This document shows positions 32,319 through 43,064 of a stretch of DNA of 64,000 bases, in pieces. Below the pieces are notes generated by a model. The model made no database searches. It saw only the letters and a list, made by a program, of their open reading frames with translations, and was not told the origin of the DNA. The translations under genes and the position numbers were made by a program. Each line of letters starts with the position of its first letter. The stretch's first letter is position 1. Location: positions 1,708,563 to 1,772,562 of the forward strand of contig CM018608.1 of assembly GCA_009192285.1 (NCBI GenBank), written 5' to 3'. Source of the DNA: Morchella semilibera. Taxonomy: Eukaryota > Ascomycota > Pezizomycetes > Pezizales > Morchellaceae.

Positions 32319-32532
32319 GTTTATCTGCTCTAACAGTCCTTCAATATATAGTTCAACTACTTCCAGTTGAATGAATTATTAAAATCATCTCTAGTAGATT
32401 TTATTTCTAGTCGTGCTGCCCTGGGCCTCTACAGCTGTTATTGGGGGCCTACGGTCCCGCTCCAACTCCCCCAATTCCTCCATCCTTCCACACCCCCCTT
32501 ATCATATCAGCAGCTCTAGTTATTTGAATTAA

Positions 32533-32617
32533 CTCCAACTCTGGTACTTGCCGCGAGAATAAGTTTCTGCCACATAAACTTGGCGGAAACTTGTTCTTAC
32601 CGCAAGTACTGGGAGCA
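32533..32617. repeat. Long imperfect hairpin
   Basis: The arm TACTTGCCGCGAGAATAAGT + TTCTGCC pairs with the inverted arm GGCGGAAACTTGTTCTTACC + GCAAGTA, around a loop of about 10 bases. The stem is roughly 30 bp with a few mismatches. It could be a collapsed foldback element or a source of hairpin RNA. Confidence 0.6.
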
Positions 32618-34090
32618 TTTGATTTGGTTGCCAAGCTGGGTTAGGGTTCCCACTCCTGGCCGATCAGTTTTCGAGAAAGTGCGCAAAAGTGGAAAAAAAA
32701 AAAAAGGTATGGTCTCAACCCGAACATCCCCAGTTGCTTTCCGGCTCACCTCCATACTCTATCTTTCAGCAAGTAGAGAAGAGAGAGGAAATTTAGGAAA
32801 GCCCTTTTTTATTTTTGTTTCTAATAACACCCGAATAGGTGAGCATCATATTGGATCGTTGGCGACCACGACGTTGGATTAATGGGGCGATATTGTCTGC
32901 AACACCTCGCTGAGTTAAACTCAGTAGTAAAAAGGTCTCCGCAATGTCTATGATGTCGGTCAACCTCCTCTGGCTCCACTTCACAGTTTTCCGCCTGTCA
33001 TATTTTATAATATTTTACACCTCTCCACATTCTACAACCGCGAGCGACATAATCCCACCTCGCTGATGAACCTCTTGGGCCAGGTCGGTCGATGTCGGAA
33101 GTGTAAGGTTGGATGCGGAGTAGTTTCGCAGTCCATGTATCTGATAGACGGTCAGTTCAAATTACAACCCGAGACACTTAAACCCTTTATCAATTTAACG
33201 CTAGAATACAACTCCACACATCCGACGCGACCTCGGCCCGACCCCGACCCGACCCCGGCCCGACCCAGCTGCAGCATGCCACTCCCTGCTCTCTTCACAC
33301 ACCATACATGCCACTGCATGCTATCGTATGGGATTTACTGCTAGGCCTAGGAAAGCTACTGGGGCATGGAGTGCTTGGCTTAGTTAGCAGAAGCTCGGGC
33401 AGGCCCACAACTCCGTAGGTAATGGCGCTAGTGCGTGATGAACTTCAGAACAGTCAAAGACCAACAGGTCTTACGGAACAGAATATTAGACTATTGGTTA
33501 GTTTATCCATCTAATCTTATTTAAACATCTATTTAATGGTTATTAGGATACAACGAGCGAAAATATATCAAATCTCTAAGATAGCCGCTGTCAAGATTGA
33601 TCTTAGCTCCTCCTATACAAGGCTACAAGCCGCTGCAAGGGCCTTGAAGCCACACCCCACGAAGCTACAGTGGTACCTCATAGTAGGAATGAATCTGAGA
33701 TGCTGGAATCAAATAAAGAAGGTCTTGAGCATAGTGCATGACATGTGATCGTGTATCGAGCCGTGTCTCTACAAATGCATAATGATTATGGATCATATCG
33801 GAATGCAAAAGGCAGAGAAAAGAAAATCAGAGAAACTTACTTGAGGAGGGAAAGCGGGGTGCGGAGCAATATATATGAGATATATTCCAACTAGAAAGAT
33901 CCGAAACAATGTGCGACACCTTCGCATCTAGAGATTTTGGAGTTACCCAACAGTGATAATTGTAAGACGTCAGCTTCGCCCCGAAAAACTTACCACATCA
34001 ATCTCTCGGGAAGTAACACAGATGTGAGGGAGCAACCCGCAAAGCCAAACACAGTTTGGCAGCAAATGAAGCCGGCAGCGGAAGGCTCAC
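32618..34090. other. Spacer with small GC tandem repeat
   Basis: Holds a run of CCCGACC-type heptamers at about 33229-33268 and an A13 run near 32692. No ORF has a recognisable domain. Confidence 0.4.
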
Positions 34091-34096
34091 GTATAA

Positions 34097-34291
34097 ATGG
34101 AGCCAGGTAGAGAAAGAAGGACTGCGGTTAAAAGGGAAAGAAAGGTTATAATGCATTCGATTGCTCAAAGGTTGATAGAGAAGCGAAATAGGGAAGTAGG
34201 TGGGGATGCCGATAAAATAGTGTTGCAGATACAGGACTTCAAGAATCACGTTTATGATACGGGAGGAGATATAAACAAGTTTTGGCGATAA
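34097..34291 (+). pseudogene. Accessory-ORF C-terminal fragment, Harbinger-like locus 2
   Basis: A 64-residue open stretch, rich in Lys, Arg, Glu and Asp and coil-like (SIAQRLIEKRNREVGGDADK), ends 35 bases before the stop of the minus-strand transposase fragment at 34326. That convergent layout matches the pairs at 42.1-44.3 kb and 57.3-58.8 kb. The sequence similarity is weak, so position is the main argument. Confidence 0.35.
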
Positions 34292-34325
34292 TGCAAGCTG
34301 GCACCACGGGCAATTGAGTTGTATA

Positions 34326-34716
34326 TTATACATTATATGACTCCTCCAAGTCAATTCCTAAGTATTCCCATAAACCGGCTGGAATACAATTAATATCACC
34401 AGCTGCAACAGCCCCGTTGAACAAGTAAGCGGCAAAATAGAAGGTAGCCATATACTTACCTATTTGTGGTGGCCCTGTTTTTGGCCCACCTTTATATCCG
34501 CAAAACCTATAGCGATTTATTACCTTTCCAAAATTATTCAAAGTGACAGGCATTTCCAACATTTCTGAATTGGGAACCGTCTATGTAGCTATCAATAGTA
34601 CCTGATTTCTTGTACTGTACTACGCTTCCATAGTTCACTAGTATGCAGCATCGCACTACATATACATAGGTTTCCTTGCAAATTAGACCGAATACCCCCA
34701 ACCCCCACATCTCCAT
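34326..34716 (-). pseudogene. DDE (Harbinger-like) transposase C-terminal fragment, locus 2
   Basis: NNFGKVINRYRFCGYKG, IGKYMATFYFAAYLFN and LWEYLGIDLEESY align by eye with the C-terminus of the 43065 transposase (AFGKVVQYFGYIDFERG, VGKYYFAAVLFTN, SIEEYLL). The catalytic part is missing. An overlapping minus-strand segment to 34716 is in another frame, so the copy is truncated and frameshifted. Confidence 0.5.
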
Positions 34717-34872
34717 TCCAACAGGCCCGAGAGACTAGCGATTATCCCATTGGGTTTTACAATTGCTTGCCATATCATCGTATGCGCTCTTCCATATCCA
34801 CTAAAAAAATTACTGGTCGGCATGATCTATTCCGGGACGGCAAAATTTAAAAGTGAGAATGTTTTCTATCAA

Positions 34873-35043
34873 TGGATGACTTCCCGTGAAAATTTGGATT
34901 CCAGAATCTGAATCTGAACAGATGGGGGGGGGGGGGGGTCGGTTCAGATTTCTAAACTTCAGAAACCTGGAAAGCAGTAATATGGTTGTTCGTGAGCCTT
35001 ACCAGAAAATCCAGGTTCTAAATTTCCTACGGGAAGTCACCCA
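34873..35043. mobile_element. MITE with central poly-G tract
   Basis: Inverted ends TGGATGACTTCCCGT and (reverse complement of the right end) TGGGTGACTTCCCGT match over 14 of 15 bases, and similarity continues into AAATTT. The middle carries a run of about 16 G. No clear target duplication is seen. It is non-coding. Confidence 0.6.
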
Positions 35044-35049
35044 ATAAAG

Positions 35050-37900
35050 CCTGACATTTGTCTGGTTGCCGGGCGTTCACATTGCAGATGCATATGAGGT
35101 GAGACGCAAAGTATCCCAGAAGAGTCGATTATGTATTTTGTGTACATAATTATAAAGATGCAAGCATCGTTGATAATAACTGAAAGCCATGCACAAGAAT
35201 GACTAGAAAATATAGCAGCTCTTTAAGACTGAAAGTCGTTGGTACATCAAAAGCGTCGCTAGCTGAACCAGCCACAATCAATCGAAGCGGAGAAATTCCA
35301 AACATCATAAGTCGCTTTTATCCTCATAGAAAACCGAGATCACATATAAGGAAGGGTTCTTCGTAATTTTTCCTTTCCCCGTATATACCGATTGCGTTTT
35401 TGGAATAATGCTGGTACCGGGTTGCTTGCCGTGGTAGAACCTGGTTTAGATACTCTATATTGTGAAAACCCCCTAAGGGTCTCGGGTGTTTTTCTAATTT
35501 TTCACAAGAGTTAGCAACAGTTTACAACGACTTTCTCTTTCGTCAACATTTCCCCACACTGCCGCTTACCTTTTTCTCAAGGCCTGTACCCAGAGGATCG
35601 CTTTTGTATGTTGACCTCTCTATTCAAAAAGCAGCCGCCTGGTCCCCGCCAGTGCCTAAAAGCCAATCATTTCCCTCGATCACACCTGATTCCCTGTCCT
35701 CTAGTCACATCCGAAGTCAACGTTTTATGGGCATAACCTTTTAATTTTATTAGAGGGGTTTTGCACCCCCAACCAGATATGGCGCACTTACTGCGGGACC
35801 TATCCACAAACACACAGAAAATAGAAACCATTGCTTGCTCTTTCACATCGGGCTTTGCGCCAAGAACTCCTACTAGTCCTTGTGTATGTAGATTTATGCA
35901 TCAATCGGCGTTGCTCGAAGGGAGGCTTAAGAAAAGGTAGCAATTGCAGTTTTTTTCTATTTATGTAATGATAGAGTTAGGTCTGGAAATGTATTTACAA
36001 GTTGGAACTGTGAGCACATTTACCCCTCCTATCACACCACGTATATATCCAAGTTCCGGAGGCCACCTGTACCAAGAACATATATGCCTGGGGTTTCCCC
36101 ACTCCCCACTTCCCCACCCCTACTCGTATCAACTGCCCGAATCATAACCGACGCATCGATTAAAGAGGGACCTTTAGCTACAAAAGCTGGATGGAACGCC
36201 GAGCACTTTGGCGGGATGCCCTATGCTGCTAATCGGTTGAACGACTCAAGTCTCTCCCGGAAACAGATAGACTTTCTGTTCAACTTGTTCGACTTTCTGT
36301 CAGACTCGCGCAGCTAAAAGTCCCTTTTAGAGGTAGTCAGACTTGCCCAGAGGTAGAGCCAGAGCCAGAGCCAGCGCAAAGGTATTTTTTTGGCTGATAA
36401 AAGCTGCTCGGGCTCGGTCCTAGCTTTCCAACTGATTTTTTTCTCGTTGGAAGGACAGGGTGGAGTTGGGAGCGCTTTGTCGCTAGCTTACCAGATCGTT
36501 TTAGCTCTGGCTCTCGCTCGTTTCTGGCCCAGTCTACCATTTTTGTGAATTAAGGCGGATGCATACAGAAACCTAATGAAATACCGTGTTCAAAATGTTT
36601 CTTTAGCAACAAATGTCTTTTTCCTTTCCTTATTTTCTTTACTACTCTTTTTCCTTTTCCCCTCCCTCCTCTGGTGGAGGGGGGGGGGGGTGGGGGCAGT
36701 AACAGCACAAAAGATCCGTCTCCCGCTTCGATCCCGGGACACCCTCCGCCAGGCCGGACCTAGAAAATCATAAGGTATTATATTCCGGGATGATCTCAGG
36801 GGCTATAAACGTTGTTTGACACGCCCATGGAAAAGTTCCGGTGGTCTCTGTGAACCATCTCCGGCCCATTAGTTCTTGTATTAATTACTCAGGTTTCATG
36901 GCTTCTGGTAAAACCCACCCGTCTTTTTTTTTTTTTTTTGTTTGTTTAATTCACAGATAAAACCCTCCCGAACGAACAGCACTCGCCCCCCCAACGCACT
37001 ATCAAGGGAACTTCCAAAGGCTTTCTACGAGTTCAGCATCCTATTGAACAGTTTATTATATACAACATAAATTACTGGAAGCGATTTCAACTCCCCTCAA
37101 CCAGACTGGAATATTCCTGCTAACAGGTAAATGTAGTTATACAAGACATATTTTGTTCGACGCCATTGGTTGATCACAGCTTGAACCAAAATTGCATCTG
37201 TCATGCCCGATTAGTCTCTCCTCACGATCAAAAGAAAGGTAAAAAAACACCCAAATTTTCCGCTGGCAATGCGAGCCCCTCCCCGGTCATTTACATACAC
37301 CTTTTCACTCCAGCGCTTATACCGCTTTTGTGAAGGACGGAATATACGATAGCCAACCCATTTGGATGTTATAAAACAAAATCGGCCCCTCTTTCAGTAA
37401 ATACTGGCCTGGCCGTTTAGTTATTCCCTCTATTATGGACCTTACACCATTAAAACCTATTCACAATCGAAAAAAACTTGTCAAATAATACCGGACCTAC
37501 GCCGACATCCAGGGTCCATGTGCTTGGATCCAGAATCGGCATGTTTCTAGTACCCCAAATATCTATAATGCTTTTTGTTATTTTCTGTCCGAGTGGCTAA
37601 TTACTCGATAGTTTGACACTCATTCCCGTCATATTGAAAAGAGTTCTTCCTGTTCAATAATACTTATATTTTCAATATAATAATCCCTAGCCCTTTCACT
37701 AAAGTATTTGCCGTCAACGCCGATAAAGATTGCGTTCCAACTGTTTATCATTAGCTAAGGTATGAAAACCCCATGGCCCAGTCATACCGATCCCAAATTA
37801 CCCCATAGAGAACCCTAGCCCTCGAACTAAAGATCCAACACACCAGTCAGGAAATACATTCATCACACAACATATCCGCTTTCTAGAGTTTTTTTATATG
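35050..37900. other. Spacer without supported gene
   Basis: Contains an imperfect inverted pair around AGAGCCAGAGCCAGAG (36352) and TAGCTCTGGCTCTCG (36502). Poly-G (36679) and poly-T (36926) runs are also present. Short ORFs have no recognisable domain. Confidence 0.4.
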
Positions 37901-37916
37901 ACTGGAATATTCCTCT

Positions 37917-38168
37917 TTGCTGGTACTATTGAAGACAGTATATAGCTCTCGATTTCGCGATGAGGAGAAACAATCAACTAATAATACCCTCCGCCGCTAC
38001 ATCAACAGCTATAATTCCCTAAGCAGATATCCCTCTCACGGCGTATTTCACAACGGATTTTTGGCTTGGAATGTAGCCCGCAACCTCAACCGTCAAGATT
38101 TAGTCTACCGCGTTATCATTCGCTACAGTAGTGGTTATATGGATGTAGACTATGAGTCTAAAGGCTGA
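37917..38168 (+). CDS. Hypothetical small ORF, 83 codons
   Basis: An isolated open frame with no recognised motif. Composition (RYINSYNSLSRYPSHGVFHN) is not low-complexity, but there is no splice or promoter support and no similarity I recognise. It may be a decayed exon or chance. Confidence 0.2.
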   Translation: MLVLLKTVYSSRFRDEEKQSTNNTLRRYINSYNSLSRYPSHGVFHNGFLAWNVARNLNRQDLVYRVIIRYSSGYMDVDYESKG

Positions 38169-39544
38169 TTAGCCAGCAATTAGAAAAGCCCGAAAGTAGG
38201 ACATTGCACGTCCACCCACGGCCTGGTAAACACCAGAGTATATGTATCTCTCTCAACCTTTAATTTTCCGCACCGACGAAGGAGACATCAATATATGTAA
38301 CCGAACACTACCGCAAGTCCCCTTCTCCATCTGTTGTTGATCTTCTACGCTGTTTGCCCGGTAACTCTACTGATTATGTAGAAATAGTATCAACGTTACT
38401 TGTGAACAGCTACCTACCATATTATCCAACCTTCAGCACACTGTTCTTGTCGTTGAGCAAGCTTTCATTTTCCCTCATATACTTTGTGCAGGTATCTACC
38501 CTAATTTTTATATGTTCATTGATGACGATTAGTATATTTCATGACGTGGCGAACAACCGGCCCCTAGTTAGAGAGGTTAATGCCTAGGAACCTTTGCCCA
38601 AGAGTTTATAGTGTGGCTAAGCAACCTCGTCCCTTCAAACCGGTTAATTCTATTCCCCAGTGAACACCCCCCCCCCCCCATATTCATGAACGGGTCCGAA
38701 TAACCTCCTATTCGGAGAATTTAATTATTGCGGATATAAAAACACTTATTGAGAAATTGTGATCTTGTGCATAACATATGCAAACCCTCCCCCTCTTGTG
38801 GCACAAGACATATCTGCAATATGTATAGCCTTCGCGATACCCCGTTCTTATCCTCAAATTTATACCCCGAATGTGTTTTATGAGAAGGTAAACCCGGGGC
38901 GTTTTAATTGGCCAGCCTTTCAGGCCGGTTTTGTGCCTGTGAAATTGGAGGTTGCCTGCAGGTGAATGCTCTACCTATTAACGCCCCAGTATAGATCTAC
39001 GTTCCTGTATGTGTTACGCTAATTACGCCATCAGTTGATCAATCCACCAGACTCAATATAGTTTCCGGTTTGTCGATGTTGCGGGAGGGCTACAGGAGTT
39101 GAATAATGGCTAGGTCTTCATATGGAGCAGCTGTATGCACTTTCTAGTGTTCAAGAGTCTGCCGCTTTGAAACTGACTCCCTTGATAATAAAAGTCGCAC
39201 GTATTACCCTTGGTATGCTCAAACAATCGTACAATTTCATTCCCGGTCGAGAATTTCCATTGAACATACCGCTAATACCTCAGCGCCGTTCCCGACAGAG
39301 TCACTCACAACCCAATCCCTCTATCTTAAAGACTGTTGTAATCTATGACAGAGCCCAGCCGGAATAACGGCGCACTATACAGCGTTGAGAATTACTAAAA
39401 TGCCTAATCACAGACTATCACTCGATCTTGTGTCTATTGTTCCAGTGAAATATTATAATGAAGAACCCTCGTAATTCCAAGCATAGCCCCTTCCTTGCAT
39501 GGTAATCTGATGCTCATTATTTACTTATAGTGTCCGGGCCCTGA

Positions 39545-39991
39545 GTGATGGGTGCGGTGGGGTTTATAATGGTCTTGTTTATCTGTTCTCGCCTATCGGG
39601 CCGGATAGATGATAGAAACTATCTCTCTCGAATTCAGGAGCTCTCCGGAATGGACTACCCTAGAGTTATGGGGTTAAGAGAGTCTGTTATCACCGCCCAT
39701 AGGCGACCTGGCACCAGAGCAGTCCTATATAGGTATATGTTGAGATTTCAGGGTCGGTTGAAACAATCTGACTTTGAATCATTGAAAGTGACTAGACAAA
39801 CTACAGCTATATCTAGTCATTCGCAACCTCGGCCATTCTCCGTTGTATGTTGCCCATATCTCCTGTCACCCCATCAGATAGCCAGCCCATCAGGCGGGAT
39901 TTCCCATGTTCTCATAAAATCCATTGATACTTCTGTTGCTACCCTAAAAACGTCTATAAGGCAGCGCAGAACCACAGGTAGTGGTCAATAG
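39545..39991 (+). CDS. Hypothetical ORF, 148 codons
   Basis: It starts MMGAVGFIMVLFICSR, a hydrophobic stretch that could act as a signal or anchor, followed by a basic region and a Ser/Thr-rich tail. No domain recognised. In an AT-balanced spacer an ORF this long is somewhat unusual, but gene support is absent. Confidence 0.25.
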   Translation: MMGAVGFIMVLFICSRLSGRIDDRNYLSRIQELSGMDYPRVMGLRESVITAHRRPGTRAVLYRYMLRFQGRLKQSDFESLKVTRQTTAISSHSQPRPFSVVCCPYLLSPHQIASPSGGISHVLIKSIDTSVATLKTSIRQRRTTGSGQ

Positions 39992-40553
39992 TGTGTAATA
40001 AATAGAATACGAACCTAAGAAAATTGTAAGTTTGGACTTCAGTGCCACTTTGACATAAACTTGAAGCTTTTATTGACTTAGAAAATCCTGAAACAGTCCT
40101 ATTGCAAGTCGTTCGACAACAATCTGACCTCCGGCTAGCCACGCTCCCGGAGTATAGATTATAATATTTCTTTTCCACTGGCAGACACATAGATCCATAG
40201 CAATAGGCCAGTGGCAATTACTCTAGGTGGTATAAACGATTTAAATTACTTACATTCTCAGGCTGAATTTGGTGCTCGTATTCTCTGGAGGACTTACTGC
40301 TCGAGAGTCTATGGGGGAGGGTATCTAAATTAACTTTGGTGTTAATTTCTCTAGACACATTGGTGGTTTCAAAGATAAGGCTGCAGATATCATATTTCAA
40401 TGTTAGCTGCTAGTCTAATGCAGGTGTTTTTTCTGGTTCTCGCATAGGGATTGTGAGGGTCCCAAGAGTTGACGTTCCCGGCCTCTACCGCCGGCTTCTC
40501 GGTTCATGAAACTAACTCAATCCTCCGGCTCCGTAGGTGTGTATATTCTTCTA

Positions 40554-40709
40554 CAGCCGACTCTCGATATAGTGATACTTAATTGATATTCGCCTTATGA
40601 GGATCAGTCTTGCCGGTCAAGCTTTTAGTAAGGGCTCTTTCTCATTTCTTATAGTGATAATCTCATAAGTTCTCAGTCCCGACCTCATCACTATATCAAG
40701 AGTCGGCTG
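40554..40709. mobile_element. Tc1/mariner-type MITE, 156 bp, TA duplication
   Basis: Ends are CAGCCGACTCT + C/T + GATATAGTGAT inverted repeats, 22 of 23 matching. TA dinucleotides flank both sides (40552-40553 and 40710-40711). It is non-coding. The terminus resembles pogo/Fot-like elements, which duplicate TA. Confidence 0.8.
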
Positions 40710-40726
40710 TACTTGCATCAAACATA

Positions 40727-40945
40727 GGCTCGTACCCAGCCATCCTACCGGAGCTGGAGCATTACCGTTCCGATATTTGCTGAGATCCTTTTGTGGGCGT
40801 ATTACGGGGCTCTCCGAGTGTCGGGGGGTTGTCGGAAGCTTGTCGGAGGGCTGTTTACATACAAAAAATAGCCTCCAGCAGGCTTTCCGACACAGTAAAT
40901 AATATTTTTGAAGGAAAGTTAATGCTCCCGACTCTACGGTGGGCA
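40727..40945. mobile_element. MITE family with GTCGG-rich interior, copy A (short)
   Basis: It shares terminal words with copies at 48451-48779 and 59407-60009: GGCTCGTACCCAGCC, GGAGCATTA and CGTTCCGA on one side, and (inverted) CCCACCGTAGAGTC, GGAGCATTAACTTTCC and ATTATTTACTGTGTCGG on the other. The interior is reduced. It directly abuts the mariner-type MITE to its left. Confidence 0.65.
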
Positions 40946-41199
40946 TGCAGAATCCTGCTTGTAGAGGATGGGTTAAAATCTGTAACAACACTTGTATTAG
41001 GCCTCAGGGCAATCAGTATAAATAAGTCGCACTTTAAAAATCATGACATATCTAATGTCCGCCCTTTCGCAAGTATTCATCCTCACACCTTCTCTTCTAC
41101 ACCCCAACAACCTAATCGTGTACCATTACCTTATCCGACCATATTTTTTTACCAACTATGCCCAACAAGTGGGAGTTGACTATGTAGTTGGAGTCTCTC

Positions 41200-42080
41200 A
41201 ATGTAACTACATGTAAGCAAGAACCCCGCACGCGCCAATAGAGAGGTTTTGCAGCAGGCGCTATACCAAGACAGGGTTGTCCTTTTTGGTTAGAAAGTAC
41301 GGACAGGGAAAAATGATGTTCTGCATTTTGCTGTGAACTTAGTACATTTAGTTTACGCTAGTGCTTTTAGCTTCATGAAGATTTATGAGGCGAGACTTTC
41401 TGTTACTGTCTACCCTATCATCTATCATCAACCATCAGGTCATCAAGTCAGCGATGAGCACTTCTGAGGTGAGTTCTATTATCTGAGTACTTGTTAATAT
41501 ATTAATTGAGGAGCAGAATCACAACTCTAATGTTTCGCTACCGGGTCTCGGCGTTTCAATTCCGGAAACTATTTATACCAGTATCCAGGGCAATACATCA
41601 GCGGAATCAACTGGCTGATGGCTTTAATTACAATGATGCTCTTTCGCTGCCGAGTCTCGGCGTTTCAGTTCCGGAAAGTTCCTACAGAAGTCTAGAAGGC
41701 CCAGAACAGCAGACCCACTTGTTTTCTGATACTTCCACCCCAGATAACTCGAGCCAGCGGAGTGAATTGGTTTTTAGTTCCAATGAGGGGGGACCATGTT
41801 GGTTATAATTTCCAAGTAAGCCTCACATCTCTATACCTATTTACTATATCCTGACTGTAGTATAGAATACCTATCCAGCTCTTCCGCTACCGAGTCTCAG
41901 CGTTTCGGTTCCGGAAATCAGTTCTACAGATTGGGAAGGCTTGAGGAAACAGAATGAGAAGTTTTTAGATCGAGCTGTGCTAGATTCTAACCTGCTCGTC
42001 CTCAAGTGGACTGTAACAAAAACAGTATACTATCCACTCCGATAACTGGAATAAATTTCTATTTATCCGAGTATCCGTCC
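41200..42080 (+). other. Coding-like region with three SLPSLGVSVPE-type units
   Basis: TCGCTGCCGAGTCTCGGCGT + TTCAGTTCCGGAAA recurs at about 41535-41568, 41644-41677 and 41884-41917 with few changes. The first unit follows a possible exon junction (ATG at 41454, MSTSE, GTGAGT donor, CAG acceptor at 41516). Units 2 and 3 share a frame; unit 1 is offset by one base and hits a TGA. It may be the 5' part of the accessory gene that begins at 42092, but I could not join them. Confidence 0.45.
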
Positions 42081-42091
42081 GATACTAATGT

Positions 42092-43045
42092 ATGAATTTT
42101 AGATTCCTACAACACAAGAAACAAGAAACAATCAACGTGCTTGAGCCCGATGATAGTATCCTTCGACAACGCTTGCTCTCCTCCACGGAATTTGATGATC
42201 AAACAGCTCCCAAGAACTACTTGACTTATCTAGATTTGCAATCTTCGGTTACAGGACGAAAGCAGAGAGTTCAATTGACCGATCCAGATATGAAAGCAAA
42301 GCTTGTGAAGCCTGCGCATACCCATTTTGAAATTTACTGCAAAGGTAAAGGGAAGTTTTACGATATCATCAGATGCAAATTCTGGGCTGCTACACAAGGG
42401 AAATCTGACGTGAATGTCAAGGGATATTTGGATTGCTGGGAAAAGAATAGGAGAGATCAAACCCGGTTGGATTTAATGAAGAGTGGTGTTGCTCGTGCTG
42501 CAGGAGAATGGGAAGTTGCTATGGACTTGTGGATCGCCGTACTTGACGGCTATGAATTGGAGAAAAAAACAGTCAAACAAGAAAAAGACTCAGCAGCGGT
42601 TGAAGAAAAAAAAAATAAAATAGCAAAAGTACGTGGGAGTATGATGCAATCTCTTTCCTCTAGAGGACCGATTGAGGTCATCTTGGGCGATGGGGTGGAG
42701 GGGGGGCCGATTAACCACATTCTTCCATCTTCCAACAAACGCGCAATGACTGAGCAGCTCAAATCTATAATGAAGGATGGCGACCAACATATGCTGACTG
42801 CTTTGAAGGATATGGATAAGCAACGGATGGATAGATGGGAACGAATTTTTGGTGGTATGATTGAAAAGAGTGTAAGTCAAAGTGACAAAGTTAGGGGTGG
42901 CTCGGGCTTGGTGCAGCGGGTTGCAGCTGTTGAAAATCAATATATGGGAACCAATCGGAAACTGGATGATAGCAGAGAACAACTTCGGGCGCAAGGGGAA
43001 AATTTAGATCAAGTTATGTCGCTACTTGTTAATAAGTTAAAATGA
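42092..43045 (+). CDS. Accessory (Myb/SANT-like?) protein of a Harbinger-like element, 317 aa
   Basis: An intact ORF with a charged, helical make-up. Residues about 75-160 (HFEIYCKGKGKFYDIIRCKF, KSDVNVKGYLDCWEKNRRD, SGVARAAGEWEVAMDLWIAV) resemble the trihelix/SANT-like layout of accessory proteins in Harbinger transposons, which help the transposase bind its ends. A Lys/Glu coil follows, then a C-terminal coiled coil (residues about 230-317). Its stop lies only 20 bases from the stop of the minus-strand transposase at 43065, and similar pairs occur at 34.1-34.7 and 57.3-58.8 kb. The first ATG lies just before a possible TTTTAG acceptor, so upstream exons may exist. The domain call is by pattern, not by search. 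Confidence 0.55.
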   Translation: MNFRFLQHKKQETINVLEPDDSILRQRLLSSTEFDDQTAPKNYLTYLDLQSSVTGRKQRVQLTDPDMKAKLVKPAHTHFEIYCKGKGKFYDIIRCKFWAATQGKSDVNVKGYLDCWEKNRRDQTRLDLMKSGVARAAGEWEVAMDLWIAVLDGYELEKKTVKQEKDSAAVEEKKNKIAKVRGSMMQSLSSRGPIEVILGDGVEGGPINHILPSSNKRAMTEQLKSIMKDGDQHMLTALKDMDKQRMDRWERIFGGMIEKSVSQSDKVRGGSGLVQRVAAVENQYMGTNRKLDDSREQLRAQGENLDQVMSLLVNKLK

Positions 43046-43064
43046 TAGATACATGACTCAATTC

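Noticed and set aside
36340-36535. Inverted pair AGAGCCAGAGCC / GGCTCTGGCTCT as a MITE
   Set aside because: The arms are themselves short tandem repeats and the outer ends match poorly; no target duplication.
36700-36760. tRNA-like B-box (CTTCGATCCCGGG)
   Set aside because: The T-stem does not pair properly and no acceptor stem or anticodon arm could be drawn.
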